In this document: piece by piece, positions 26,379 to 35,513 of the stretch
How the letters are laid out: each line of letters begins with the position of its first letter
Numbering within the stretch: the stretch's first letter is position 1
Source of the DNA: Actinomycetes bacterium
GTDB lineage: Bacteria; Actinomycetota; Acidimicrobiia; Acidimicrobiales; Acidimicrobiaceae
Assembly: GCA_021826315.1 (NCBI GenBank)
Contig: JAKAZZ010000014.1
Span: 1 to 57,029 of the forward strand
DNA length: 57,029 nt
Reading direction: 5' to 3'
Translations under genes and position numbers: made by a program
The notes under the pieces: generated by a model
What the model saw: the letters and a program-made list of their open reading frames with translations, nothing else
The model's database searches: none
What the model was told of the DNA's origin: nothing

Positions 26379-27431
26379 ATGAAGGCAGTTGTTCTTGTTG
26401 GAGGCTTTGGCACTCGTTTGAGGCCCTTGACCCACCAGATTCCTAAGCAGATGCTCTCTGTTGCGGGCGACACAATGCTAGAACGAGTGGTGCGCCGTCT
26501 CAAAGGCTTCGGTGTCACCGAGGTCGTACTCTCTCTTGGATATCGCCCTGATGTTTTCTTGGCTGCATTTCCAAATGGTAAAGTTGCGGACGTTCCAGTC
26601 AGCTATGCGGTTGAGAATGAACCCCTAGATACTGCTGGCGCGATCAAGTTTGCAGCGTCGGAGGGTGGAATTGATTCAACCTTTTTGGTAGTCAACGGAG
26701 ACGTTATTTGTGATTTTGATATCCGGCAACTCCTCGAATCTCACGCCCGTAATATGGGCAAAGCTACCATTGCTCTCGTCCCTGTAGATGATCCTTCCGC
26801 ATTTGGTGTTGTTCCAACTGATGATGAGGGTCGGGTACTGGCATTTATTGAGAAGCCAAAGAGGGAAGAGGCTCCCACTAACTACATCAATGCCGGGATC
26901 TACGTGCTTGAGCCCGAAGCCCTTGACAGTGTCGAGCTAGGCCAACGAGTGTCCATTGAGAGGGTGGTTTTCCCTGCTCTAGTTGAGGCCGGTGAATTGT
27001 TCGCAGAGCATTTCGACGGTTATTGGGTTGACGCTGGCACGATTGAGAATTTTTTCAAAGTATCGCAGGATTTCCGCCTCCGTATGGTGGGTGACTTTTT
27101 CGTGCAAGACGAGTTGGTTGGACAAATTCCCCAAGGCTATCTGGTAGTTGGCGACTCTTTGATCGCTAAAAGCGCTCGTGTTTCGCCCGAGGCAACGGTT
27201 GATCGTTCGGTAATTGGTGACAATGTAGTGATTGAGCGAGGTGCGCATATCGAACATTCAATCGTGATGGATGAAGCGATTATTGCTAAGTTTGCTCGAG
27301 TTTCGGAGTCGATAATTGGGTGCGAAGTTGAAGTACCGAGCGAAGCGATAGTCGAGGAACGCTCCGTTCTCGCGTCCGGATGCGATTTGAATAGTGGCGA
27401 GCGACTTTCGGGGCAGAAGATTCCGAATTGA
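26379..27431 (+). CDS. NDP-sugar synthase / mannose-1-phosphate guanylyltransferase
   Basis: 350 residues. Seen: the nucleotidyltransferase signature VVLVGGFGTRLRPLT near 4; PKQML near 22; VVNGDVICD near 105; FIEKPKREE near 160; INAGIYV near 173; and VDAGTIENF near 220. A left-handed beta-helix C-terminal domain follows from about 250. It corresponds in type and place to the mycobacterial gene called manB/rmlA2 next to wbbL, which makes GDP-mannose or a similar activated sugar. The ATG at 26379 has a perfect ribosome site (AAGGAGGTG), so the longer TTG start at 26349 is rejected. Confidence 0.87.
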   Translation: MKAVVLVGGFGTRLRPLTHQIPKQMLSVAGDTMLERVVRRLKGFGVTEVVLSLGYRPDVFLAAFPNGKVADVPVSYAVENEPLDTAGAIKFAASEGGIDSTFLVVNGDVICDFDIRQLLESHARNMGKATIALVPVDDPSAFGVVPTDDEGRVLAFIEKPKREEAPTNYINAGIYVLEPEALDSVELGQRVSIERVVFPALVEAGELFAEHFDGYWVDAGTIENFFKVSQDFRLRMVGDFFVQDELVGQIPQGYLVVGDSLIAKSARVSPEATVDRSVIGDNVVIERGAHIEHSIVMDEAIIAKFARVSESIIGCEVEVPSEAIVEERSVLASGCDLNSGERLSGQKIPN

Positions 27432-28414
27432 GTGATCCCCGTGTAATGGTAACCGGAGGTGCAGGATTTATAGGGTCCCACCTCGTCGATCGACTTCTTG
27501 AGCTTGGGTTTATCGTCGACGTAATAGATGATTTGAGTAGTGGTTCCCTCCTGAACCTTACAAATGCTCGTCAAAATTATCTAGGAAGACTCTTTATCCA
27601 TCAGCTCGACATAAGGTCGCAGTCACTCATTGAGTTGACTAGGCGTCGTCGCCCATCAACTATCTTTCATCTGGCAGCTAGGACCGACGTCACGGCGTCT
27701 ATCGCTAACCCATCGGACGACCTGTCGGTAAATGTTTCTGGGTCTATTCGCGTACTCGAGGCAGCTCTCGCAGGCGAGGCAACCAAGGTTATCTACGCAA
27801 CAAGCGCAGCCATTTATGGGGATCCATCGCAAGAGCTCCTTCCCTTGGATGAAGGTACCCAACTGAGACCAATTTCACCGTATGGCGCATCAAAACGAGC
27901 GGTTATCGACTATCTGGAGATCTTTAGAAGTGTCTACGATCTCGAATACACAGCATTGGTATTTGCCAACGTCTACGGTCCCCGCCAAGGATTTCGAGGT
28001 GAATCAGGAGTAGTTTCAACGTTCGCGGAGAGACTTCTTGCAGGAAGGCCGTGTCAGGTATTCGGGGACGGTACCTCTACCCGCGACTACGTCTATGTGA
28101 CTGATGTGGTAGATGCCATGATCAGAGCGATGGACAGTGCAGGGGGGCTTCTAGTCAATGTTGGAACTGCAGTGGAGACACAAATCAATGTCCTCTTCGA
28201 ACTAATTGCAAGGGCAACTGGATCCACTTTAGGACCTCGAATGACGCCACGTCGGACCGGTGAGATTCAGCGAAGCTCCTTGGCGATCGAACGGGCAAAG
28301 GCTCAACTGGGCTGGAAGCCCACTGTTGACGTCCATGACGGAGTATCGCTTCTGATTGATTGGTACAATAGCCGTCCGGTTGAATTTATCAATCGGCGTT
28401 CTCGTTCCAAGTAG
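27428..28414 (+). CDS. NAD-dependent sugar-nucleotide epimerase/dehydratase
   Basis: 328-residue extended SDR of the UDP-glucose 4-epimerase family. Seen: VTGGAGFIGSHLVDRLLE near 8; FHLAARTDVTAS near 77; TSAAIYGDP near 120; YGASKRAVIDY with the YxxxK pair near 151; VYGPRQG near 183; and the substrate-end region RRTGEIQRSS near 277. It overlaps the previous stop by four bases, starting at TTG. It is the last rightward gene of the cluster and converges on cofE, 14 bases away. The exact sugar cannot be read from sequence alone. Confidence 0.87.
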   Translation: MSDPRVMVTGGAGFIGSHLVDRLLELGFIVDVIDDLSSGSLLNLTNARQNYLGRLFIHQLDIRSQSLIELTRRRRPSTIFHLAARTDVTASIANPSDDLSVNVSGSIRVLEAALAGEATKVIYATSAAIYGDPSQELLPLDEGTQLRPISPYGASKRAVIDYLEIFRSVYDLEYTALVFANVYGPRQGFRGESGVVSTFAERLLAGRPCQVFGDGTSTRDYVYVTDVVDAMIRAMDSAGGLLVNVGTAVETQINVLFELIARATGSTLGPRMTPRRTGEIQRSSLAIERAKAQLGWKPTVDVHDGVSLLIDWYNSRPVEFINRRSRSK

Positions 28415-28428
28415 CGACCCTTAAAAGG

Positions 28429-29115
28429 CTATCGGAATAGATCTTCGGCAGGAACCCTAATGACCTCGTCGGCGACTGAAGACTCCCTAAAGTACGACGA
28501 ATCGACGCCTCTGACAACGACAACCGCTATCTGTGAAGCCTTTCCCTTTACCAATTCGGCCGCCGATGCAATTTCGTCTGCGATTGCCACCTCGGTTACC
28601 TTTAACTCTCGTTGGTTTGCGTCTAGGGTGCCGCGGAGGTCGATAATTGCTGATATCCCTGCAACTCCAAGCGCGACGTCGGTTACGCCTCTGCGCCAAC
28701 TCCTTCCAAAGGTGTCACTTACTATGACCCCAACCTTTACCTTGGTCTTAGCGAAGATTTGATCTCTTATTCTTCGAGCAGAACGATCCGAGTCCTTGGG
28801 TAGCAGAGCAATTTGACCCTCCGGTACGTTGGATTGGTCTATCCCGGCGTTCGCACAGATGAATCCGTGATGTGTCTCGACGATCATCATTTCGCCTCTG
28901 CGTCTCAGGACTCGTCTTGACTCGGCTAAGACGCTTTTTTCAAAGTCGCTACGTGAACTCACGGCAACTAAGCGGCCCTCTGCTTTAGAGACGATTTTTG
29001 ATGTAACGACCACAACGTCATTTTCGACCAAGTCGAATTTTTTGACGATTTCGTCGCCAATGTTCATACCTTGATGGAATTCAGGCAGTTCGGGAATTGG
29101 AATAATTGATATCAA
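28429..29115 (-). CDS. cofE: Coenzyme F420-0:L-glutamate ligase (stand-alone)
   Basis: 228 residues covering the CofE/FbiB N-terminal domain, which adds gamma-linked glutamates to F420-0 using GTP. Seen: PIPELPEFHQGMNIGD near 6; VVVTSKIVSKAEGRLV near 35; ETHHGFICANAGIDQSNV near 79; the acid-rich VSDTFGRSWRRGVTDVA near 131; and IADEIASAAELV near 178. Mycobacterial FbiB has a second nitroreductase-like domain of about 200 residues that is absent here. The TTG start overlaps the cofD stop by four bases. Confidence 0.92.
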   Translation of the reverse strand: MISIIPIPELPEFHQGMNIGDEIVKKFDLVENDVVVVTSKIVSKAEGRLVAVSSRSDFEKSVLAESRRVLRRRGEMMIVETHHGFICANAGIDQSNVPEGQIALLPKDSDRSARRIRDQIFAKTKVKVGVIVSDTFGRSWRRGVTDVALGVAGISAIIDLRGTLDANQRELKVTEVAIADEIASAAELVKGKASQIAVVVVRGVDSSYFRESSVADEVIRVPAEDLFR

Positions 29116-30053
29116 GAAAGGTCTTTCGCCTCGCTAATTACCCGATGAGCTAGATCCACCTTGGATTCGATACTTGTCATCATCGTATTGGTCGTTACTA
29201 CGCGAAGCCCACCACTTTCGAGGCTATGGGATAGATGCGCATCAACGGTGTCGATCACCATGGTGCCAATGTAGGGTGCAAGCACCTTTGCTGCTCCCTC
29301 CGGCGAAATGGCGTAGCCGAGTGATTCGAGTATGCGGTCAGCAGGTCCCTTGATGGCGCGGCCTCCAACGATAGGAGAGATTGCAATTGTTCTCTCCTTT
29401 GCCTTCTCAAGAGCTCCTCTAATTGCCTCAATTGCGAGGATTGGAGCGATAGAAAGCAGCGGGTTTGATGGCGCAATAATCACCGCTCGCGACGATTCGA
29501 TGGCCTCAACTACACCGGGGGAGGGTTGAGCCTCCGTGGAACCTAAAAAGTAAAGACCTTTTACGGTTGGTTGATGACGACGCTCGACGAAATACTTCTG
29601 GAAGGAGAGTAGCTCATCTGGTTCTCCTTCCACAAGAATCATTGTGCGAAGTTTTTGGTTTGTAGAAGGGATAAGGCTAAGTGGCAGGTTATGCGCCTGC
29701 GTGATTGCCGTTGTTACGTCGCTAAGGGTGTGGCCAGATTCTAAAAGATGTTTACGGTAGAGATGAAGACCTATATCTCGATCGCCGAGGGTAAACCAAG
29801 TAGGAGCGCCAAGTTCCTTGAGTCGACTTAAAGCCTGGTAACTCTCTCCCTTGATGCCCCAGCCTCTTTCTCGGTCTACTAGGTCAGAGAGCGTGTAGAT
29901 GATGGTGTCGATATCGGGAGAAATGTGAAGGCCGTACATCTCTTCGTCGTCCCCGACGTTGACGATCGCAACTATCTCTTCATTTAGGTTGGAATGAATC
30001 AAGCCTTCAAGAAATTTGGCTGCACCAACACCACCACAAAGGACGGTTATCAA
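29112..30053 (-). CDS. cofD: 2-phospho-L-lactate transferase (F420 biosynthesis)
   Basis: 313-residue CofD/FbiA enzyme that joins the phospho-lactyl or phosphoenolpyruvyl group to the deazaflavin Fo. Seen: VLCGGVGAAKFLEGL near 4; NVGDDEEMYGLHISPDIDTIIYTLSDL near 33-59; WFTLGDRDIGLHLYR near 90; and APSNPLLSIAPIL near 195. This is the first gene of the leftward cofD-cofE pair, with a TTG start. The neighbouring LLM oxidoreductase at 40329 is a candidate F420 user. Confidence 0.93.
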   Translation of the reverse strand: MITVLCGGVGAAKFLEGLIHSNLNEEIVAIVNVGDDEEMYGLHISPDIDTIIYTLSDLVDRERGWGIKGESYQALSRLKELGAPTWFTLGDRDIGLHLYRKHLLESGHTLSDVTTAITQAHNLPLSLIPSTNQKLRTMILVEGEPDELLSFQKYFVERRHQPTVKGLYFLGSTEAQPSPGVVEAIESSRAVIIAPSNPLLSIAPILAIEAIRGALEKAKERTIAISPIVGGRAIKGPADRILESLGYAISPEGAAKVLAPYIGTMVIDTVDAHLSHSLESGGLRVVTTNTMMTSIESKVDLAHRVISEAKDLS

Positions 30054-30107
30054 TTTTGTCGATTCCTAACTAATTTGATCGATCGACCTAGCCCTTGATC
30101 AACTTTG

Positions 30108-31082
30108 CTACTTAATTAGGTCTATCAAGCGGTCTTTGGCCGATCGAAACTCAACTTCAAACTTTGAGATAAGGTTAGCAACGTTCGTAACATTGTCGAT
30201 TGACCCCACGCCTTGCCCCGCACCCCAGATATCTTTCCATGCTTTCGCCTCGCCGGATCCATCACCAAAGTTCATGGAATTTGCATCTCGCTCTGCCAAC
30301 TGCTTTGGATCGAGACCATTTGATTCGATTGATCCCTTCAGATAGTTGCCCTTGACGCCAGTGAAAAAAGAGGTATAAACGATGTCTGAAGCGCTTGAAG
30401 ATACGATCATTTCCTTGTAGCGGTCGTCAGCGTTGGCTTCGTGGGTTGCGATAAATGGAGATCCAACGTATGCCATGTCTGCCCCAGCCGCGATTGCACC
30501 TAAAAGTGAAAATCCTGTAGCGATTGATCCTGACAGTAGAACTGGACCATCGAAAAATCGTCGTACTTCACTTAGAAGAGCAAAAGGATTGAGAGATCCA
30601 GCATGCCCACCAGCTCCTGCGCTAACTAAGATGAGGCCGTCGGCTCCCTTCTCAAGTGCCTTTCGGGCGAAATTTGCGTCAATCACATCGTGGAGGGCGA
30701 TACCACCATAGGAATGAACGGCGTCAAAGACGTCCTCGCGCGCACCGAGCGAGGTAATTACGATGGGAACCTTGTGCTGAACCATGACTTCAAGATCTGC
30801 TTCAAGACGATTATTGGAGCGATGGACTATCTGGTTGAGTGCAAAATAGGGAGTTGAATACTGCTGCAAGGGAGTAGCCAGTCCCTCCTCAATCTCGAAA
30901 AGCCATTCGTCTAGTTGGCTTGCGGGACGAGCATTCAAAGCTGGAAATGCTCCGACGATTCCTCCTTGGCCTTGAGCGATTACGAGTCTCGGATTTGAAA
31001 CAATGAACAGCGGAGAACCGAGCATTGGGAGTCGCAATGAGTCTCTAATCTCAAAGAAACGATTACGCGTGCTACTTTCCAT
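30108..31082 (-). CDS. Nitronate monooxygenase family protein
   Basis: 324-residue FMN-dependent TIM-barrel enzyme of the nitronate monooxygenase (2-nitropropane dioxygenase) family. Seen: LPMLGSPLFIVSNP near 18; the flavin-phosphate region LVSAGAGGHAGS near 151; LLSGSIATG near 180; GADMAYVGSPF near 197; and a SDIVYTSFFTG segment near 233. ATG 31082 has AGAGG six bases upstream. It reads toward cofD with a 54-base gap; joint transcription is possible but there is no known tie to F420. It may detoxify nitronates or be an uncharacterised FMN oxidoreductase. Confidence 0.85.
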   Translation of the reverse strand: MESSTRNRFFEIRDSLRLPMLGSPLFIVSNPRLVIAQGQGGIVGAFPALNARPASQLDEWLFEIEEGLATPLQQYSTPYFALNQIVHRSNNRLEADLEVMVQHKVPIVITSLGAREDVFDAVHSYGGIALHDVIDANFARKALEKGADGLILVSAGAGGHAGSLNPFALLSEVRRFFDGPVLLSGSIATGFSLLGAIAAGADMAYVGSPFIATHEANADDRYKEMIVSSSASDIVYTSFFTGVKGNYLKGSIESNGLDPKQLAERDANSMNFGDGSGEAKAWKDIWGAGQGVGSIDNVTNVANLISKFEVEFRSAKDRLIDLIK

Positions 31083-31234
31083 CCGTTACCTCTGAATCTG
31101 AAATTTCTCGATTATTCAATGTAAAGATAGTCGAATACTTATGTTTCTTTTTGGCAAATTGATATTGCCTCATTTGAGGATTTTCTTGCCTTTGACGTAG
31201 TATTGAAGATGTATTTTTTGATTGAGGGGGATGA

Positions 31235-32380
31235 GTGGTAAGAGTCGCCTACGAGGCCACGGCTCTTTTGGGGCGGCGAACTGGCGTTGGCGAGTTTTGT
31301 CTTAATCTTGCATTGGCCCTAAACGACCGCTCTGACGTTGATCTAATACCCTTTTCGGTCAGCTGGAGGGGTAGAAATCGATTAGCGGAATTCATGGGTG
31401 GAGTTAAGGTCCCGCAATCTAAGGCAATGCCAGCTCGGCCACTTCATAAGCTTTGGTCACACTGGAACTTTCCTGCTCTCGACAATTTTACCGATTCGTT
31501 TGAGGTCGTACACGGAACTAATTTTGTAGTACCTCCAAGTAGGGCGGGTGCAAGAGTTGTTACGGTTCATGACCTCACTCCGCTAAAGTTCCCAGAGATC
31601 GCAGCCCCCGCAACTCTAGAGTTTCCTAAGTTGATTCAAAGGGCGATTGATCATGGGGCATTTGTACATACGCCCTCTCAATTCGTAGCGGATGAAGTCG
31701 TTGAGAATTTTCGTGTGTCGAAGGACCGAGTCGTCGCGATTCACCACGGTTCGCCGCAGATCTCTGAGAGCCTCTTGAGCGCTACTCAAGTTTTGGATAA
31801 TGATCTGCTTAAACGGATTGGTGGTCGCCCTTTTATTCTTGGACTCGGTACTATCGAACCCCGTAAAGACTTTTCTACGCTTCTGCTTGGATATGAAGCA
31901 ATTGCTTCGGATTACCCCGATCTACTATTGGTAATTGCTGGAGGTGAAGGTTGGGGAAGTGATGGATTTAGGCGTGCAGTCGATTCTTCGCGATTTAGAA
32001 ATCGGGTGATTTTGAGCGGTTATGTGGATGATGTCACTCGCTACTATCTGCTAAGCCACGCCCAAGTCTTCGTGTACTCCTCGATCTACGAAGGCTTTGG
32101 CCTTCCACCGGTTGAGGCAATGGCGCTCGATACCCCCGTAATCTCAACCCGTGCCGGTTCTCTTCCAGAGGTCCTCGGAGGAGGAGCACTGTACTTTGAA
32201 GTTGGTGACATTGAGGGGCTCGCAAAACAGATAAAAATTGTCTTCGAAACGCCTATCCGTCTAGCGACGCTGCTCCTTCAAGGGAAGGCCCAGGCCTCCA
32301 ACTACACTTGGGAACGAAGTGCTGCTTCCATGTTAGACCTGTATAAGCGGGCGATAAGAAGTAGACCTAAACAGAGGTAA
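31235..32380 (+). CDS. GT4 glycosyltransferase (1 of 3)
   Basis: 381-residue retaining GT-B enzyme of family 4. Seen: RRTGVGEFCLNLA near 14; the first-domain VHGTNFVVPP near 90; GTIEPRKDFSTLL near 206, which begins the nucleotide-sugar domain; AGGEGWGSDGF near 235; and the acidic EGFGLPPVEAMA near 286. The GTG start has GAGGGGG upstream. This enzyme and the next two share GT-EPRK, the GWGS or GW region and EGFGLP, so they look like an old tandem duplication. They probably add successive sugars, perhaps mannose or rhamnose, to an envelope glycan. Confidence 0.87.
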   Translation: MVRVAYEATALLGRRTGVGEFCLNLALALNDRSDVDLIPFSVSWRGRNRLAEFMGGVKVPQSKAMPARPLHKLWSHWNFPALDNFTDSFEVVHGTNFVVPPSRAGARVVTVHDLTPLKFPEIAAPATLEFPKLIQRAIDHGAFVHTPSQFVADEVVENFRVSKDRVVAIHHGSPQISESLLSATQVLDNDLLKRIGGRPFILGLGTIEPRKDFSTLLLGYEAIASDYPDLLLVIAGGEGWGSDGFRRAVDSSRFRNRVILSGYVDDVTRYYLLSHAQVFVYSSIYEGFGLPPVEAMALDTPVISTRAGSLPEVLGGGALYFEVGDIEGLAKQIKIVFETPIRLATLLLQGKAQASNYTWERSAASMLDLYKRAIRSRPKQR

Positions 32381-32386
32381 TTCGAT

Positions 32387-33481
32387 TTGATTACTGCCAA
32401 GCTGACGATTGTGCCCGAGCAGCTGCATTCAGTTGTTCCTGGAGGGATTGGCGTTTATACGCTTGAGATTCTAAGGGCGGCGATGGGTAATTTAATTTCT
32501 GCTGCTCCATCTATAGAGATCTATGGATCGAATTGGACGGGGTCAGGAGATGATCCCTTCTTAAATTTTGGCGCTCCAATCAGATATGCCAAGGGAAATA
32601 GCCGATTCGTAACCCGTTGGTGGGACGTAGCTCCGACACTTGCCAAGATCAATGCTGGAACGATGCTTTCATTATCGATGGCAGGACCAATTTCAAAAGG
32701 TGTCGATAGATCGATCTTCGCAATTTATGATCTGGCGTTTCGCCAGGTCCCCGAAGTTTTTACACCGCGTGGGCGGCGATGGCATGAGAAACGCCTCGCG
32801 ATGATCCTTGATAGCGGCGCAGAGGTAATCACGTTGTCCCATGAGTCCGCGAGCGATCTTGAGGAGTCGGGATTTGCGAGCGATCGAATCCATGTAATAC
32901 TTCCTGGATCTGACCATCTGCCCTATCCTGACTTCGAGCGTACAGATCAACTGCTGGCTGAATTCGAGATCTCTTCTCCATTCCTACTCGTGGTGGGAAC
33001 TTTGGAGCCACGTAAAAATTTGCAGAGAATTTTCGATGCAATTGATCAAGCTCGTCCCATGCTGGGCGGTGAGTTCCCTGTAGTCGTTGTTGGTCCGGAT
33101 GGTTGGGGCAGTGAGGGTAATGAACGTCGTGGCGTGAACTTTGCTGGAAAGGTGGGCGATCGAGTGTTGAGCGCACTGTATCAACGTGCGGCGCTATTGG
33201 TGTACGCCCCCCTGTTTGAGGGCTTCGGCCTGCCGCCATTAGAGGCGATGGCAGCAGCCCTACCGGTTGTTGCCTCGAAACTTCCATCTACGGACGAGCA
33301 GGTAGCAACTATCGTCGATCCAATGAGCGTTGATTCGATTGCGGATGGAATAGTTAAATTGCTTACAAGCGAGTCGATTAGGTCCCGCCAGGTTCGCGAA
33401 GGTCTGCTTAGATCAAATGAATTGACGTGGAAAGAGGCCGGCCAACGACTATCGGAGATCGTAGTTGGGTCGAAGGAGTGA
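32387..33481 (+). CDS. GT4 glycosyltransferase (2 of 3)
   Basis: 364-residue GT-B family 4 enzyme. Seen: VVPGGIGVYTLEIL near 14; FAIYDLAFRQVPEVF near 108; VVGTLEPRKNLQRI near 203; VGPDGWGSEGN near 233; and EGFGLPPLEAMAA near 277. It starts at TTG, six bases after the previous stop, with AGAGGT upstream. Its stop overlaps the next start (GTGA), so all three transferases are probably one transcript. Acceptor and donor are unknown. Confidence 0.87.
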   Translation: MITAKLTIVPEQLHSVVPGGIGVYTLEILRAAMGNLISAAPSIEIYGSNWTGSGDDPFLNFGAPIRYAKGNSRFVTRWWDVAPTLAKINAGTMLSLSMAGPISKGVDRSIFAIYDLAFRQVPEVFTPRGRRWHEKRLAMILDSGAEVITLSHESASDLEESGFASDRIHVILPGSDHLPYPDFERTDQLLAEFEISSPFLLVVGTLEPRKNLQRIFDAIDQARPMLGGEFPVVVVGPDGWGSEGNERRGVNFAGKVGDRVLSALYQRAALLVYAPLFEGFGLPPLEAMAAALPVVASKLPSTDEQVATIVDPMSVDSIADGIVKLLTSESIRSRQVREGLLRSNELTWKEAGQRLSEIVVGSKE

Positions 33482-34590
33482 CCGAGGCTGTATCTGTCGA
33501 TCTCTCCGCGGTGCCGCCTCGAATAACTGGAGCAGGTAGGTACGGAGTTGAATTTGTTGCTGCGGCCCAACGCTTCGCGGGTAACCATGGCTTCGGTATA
33601 ACGGCACTCGTTGCTAGTGGAGATTCGTCCCGCATTAAATCCCTAACCGGCGCCTCCACGAGAGAGCTAGTACCGCGTAATCGGGTTGCTCGTTTGGCAT
33701 ATGAAAAAGCTTTTCTTGGAAGGGTGCTAAGAAAAGAGGGTTTCGCACTTCATCATGGCATTCATTACACAATGCCCAGAGGTTTTGATGGCAAGGTAGT
33801 TGTCACCGTACACGACACGACGCTCATAGAACACCCCGAATGGCACGAGAGGTCGAAGGTGGCCTTTTTTTCGAGAGAGATTTCTTACGCAGCAAGACAT
33901 GCCGATGGGATTATCTTTCCCTCTCAATTTGTGGAGGATAGGTTCAGGACGCTGTTTGGACAAAACCAGTTCTTTCAAGTTATTCCACATGGAGTAAGAA
34001 CATTTACTCCGCCGGATGACTTTGATATCACGGCGGTCATAGGTGCTAATGCTGTAGACGCGGGCTACCTACTTTATTGTGGCACGATTGAACCGCGAAA
34101 GAACCTTGAACGAATTGTGGAGGCGTATCTACAGTCAGGTTCTGAGCTCTACCTAATTTTAGTTGGGCTTAAGGGTTGGAACATGGGCGATTTTATGGTT
34201 CGATTCGCCTCGATGGATAGCAATTCGAAGGTTAAAGTTCTCGGTTTTGTTGATGACGTTACTCTTGCGGCGCTGTACCAAAATGCAAAGTGTACCCTCT
34301 ATCCTTCCCTGGAAGAGGGATTTGGACTCCCGGGACTTGAAGCTTTGGCGTATGGTTCTCCCTTGATTACGTCACGGGATTCAGCGATGGCAGAGTACGC
34401 GGTACATGGCGTTGCTCTGGTCGATCCAAAGAGTGTAAGTGAAATTGCAGATGCAATTTCAAATGTAAGTAATTACGGAATACAGCAAGGAAATTATAAG
34501 GTGATCGGCAAAGAGCAATCACTTCTCTATACGTGGGAGCGAAGTGGAATAGCCCACCTAGATTTTTACAGACGAGTTTTAGAGGGTTAG
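33478..34590 (+). CDS. GT4 glycosyltransferase (3 of 3)
   Basis: About 370 residues, GT-B family 4. Seen: SAVPPRITGAGRYGVEFV near 10; VTVHDTTLIEHPEW near 107; CGTIEPRKNLERIV near 200; GLKGWNMGDF near 229, a looser version of the GWGS block; and EGFGLPGLEALA near 280. I chose the GTG at 33478, which overlaps the previous stop, since the first homologous residues follow directly. The frame is open upstream to 33427. It precedes the RMD-like reductase by eight bases. Confidence 0.85.
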   Translation: MTEAVSVDLSAVPPRITGAGRYGVEFVAAAQRFAGNHGFGITALVASGDSSRIKSLTGASTRELVPRNRVARLAYEKAFLGRVLRKEGFALHHGIHYTMPRGFDGKVVVTVHDTTLIEHPEWHERSKVAFFSREISYAARHADGIIFPSQFVEDRFRTLFGQNQFFQVIPHGVRTFTPPDDFDITAVIGANAVDAGYLLYCGTIEPRKNLERIVEAYLQSGSELYLILVGLKGWNMGDFMVRFASMDSNSKVKVLGFVDDVTLAALYQNAKCTLYPSLEEGFGLPGLEALAYGSPLITSRDSAMAEYAVHGVALVDPKSVSEIADAISNVSNYGIQQGNYKVIGKEQSLLYTWERSGIAHLDFYRRVLEG

Positions 34591-34598
34591 GTTAAATT

Positions 34599-35513
34599 AT
34601 GCGGGCATTGGTTACCGGTGCGTCAGGCTTCGTTGGACCGTATCTTTTGAATGAACTTGCGGAAAATGGTGTCGACGCAACAGCGCTCGATCCGACCGTT
34701 GACGTAACAAAGTACGAAAGCGTTTTGACGGCCGTCCGAGATTTCGCTGGCGCATCGACAGAGTCAAAGGTTATATTTCATCTAGCGGCGCTGAGTCATG
34801 TTGGAACCAGCTGGAACGACCCCCTCTCCTACCTCGATGTGAACGTCGGCGGAACTTTGAATCTGTTGCGTGCCGTGGAGTTGGTTGACCGGAACATCAA
34901 AGTCGTCTACATATCATCGTCCGAGGTATATGGAAATCAGTCCCATCTTGATGCGATCGACGAAACGACGACACTTAGGCCACTTTCCCCCTATGCATCT
35001 TCAAAGGCCTCTGCGGAGACGTACGTGCTACAGTACGGGCGCGCATTTGGAATCAGATGTGTCGTTGCACGTCCTTTCAACCATATTGGACCAAATCAAT
35101 CAGCGAATTTTTTGGTGTCCGCTATTGCTAAGAGGATTTGTGATGCGCGTCTGAACGGCGAGGGTGAGATTCCGGTAGGTAATTTGGGAGCTACCCGTGA
35201 TTTCTTGGACGTTAGGGACGTTGTCCGCGCATATCGGTTGTTAGCAATCGCTGACACTTCTTTCGATACCTACAACATATCGTCGGGCGTCGGTAGAAGG
35301 ATCGATGAGGTAGTTCAGATGCTCATCGCGATCGACGGGGACAGGGTCAAGGCTACAGTAGACCCAGAATTGCTGCGTCCGGTTGAAGTTATGCGCATGG
35401 TTGGCGACTCTAGGCGTATTCACAGCGAGTTAGGGTTTGAACCAAAATTCAATATCGAAGATACGCTACGCGAGGTTATTGCTTATTGGAGAGAAGACCT
35501 AGGAGCCTCCTAG
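34599..35513 (+). CDS. NAD-dependent epimerase/reductase, RMD/GMD-like
   Basis: 304-residue extended SDR similar to GDP-6-deoxy-D-mannose reductase (RMD). Seen: VTGASGFVGPYLLNEL near 4; FHLAALSHVGTSW near 59; VNVGGTLNLLRAVE near 79; SSSEVYGNQ near 108; YASSKASAE with the YxxxK pair near 133; and VARPFNHIGPNQS near 155, a pattern typical of RMD and GDP-mannose dehydratases. RMD makes GDP-D-rhamnose, but no dehydratase partner is seen here. The ATG is preceded by GAGGG. Its last 38 bases overlap a small convergent gene. Confidence 0.83.
   Translation: MRALVTGASGFVGPYLLNELAENGVDATALDPTVDVTKYESVLTAVRDFAGASTESKVIFHLAALSHVGTSWNDPLSYLDVNVGGTLNLLRAVELVDRNIKVVYISSSEVYGNQSHLDAIDETTTLRPLSPYASSKASAETYVLQYGRAFGIRCVVARPFNHIGPNQSANFLVSAIAKRICDARLNGEGEIPVGNLGATRDFLDVRDVVRAYRLLAIADTSFDTYNISSGVGRRIDEVVQMLIAIDGDRVKATVDPELLRPVEVMRMVGDSRRIHSELGFEPKFNIEDTLREVIAYWREDLGAS

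Noticed and set aside
31153-31169. GGCAAATTGATATTGCC as a second copy of the 15.9-kb operator
   Set aside because: Only a nine-base match with five-base arms; a match this short is expected by chance in a window of this size.
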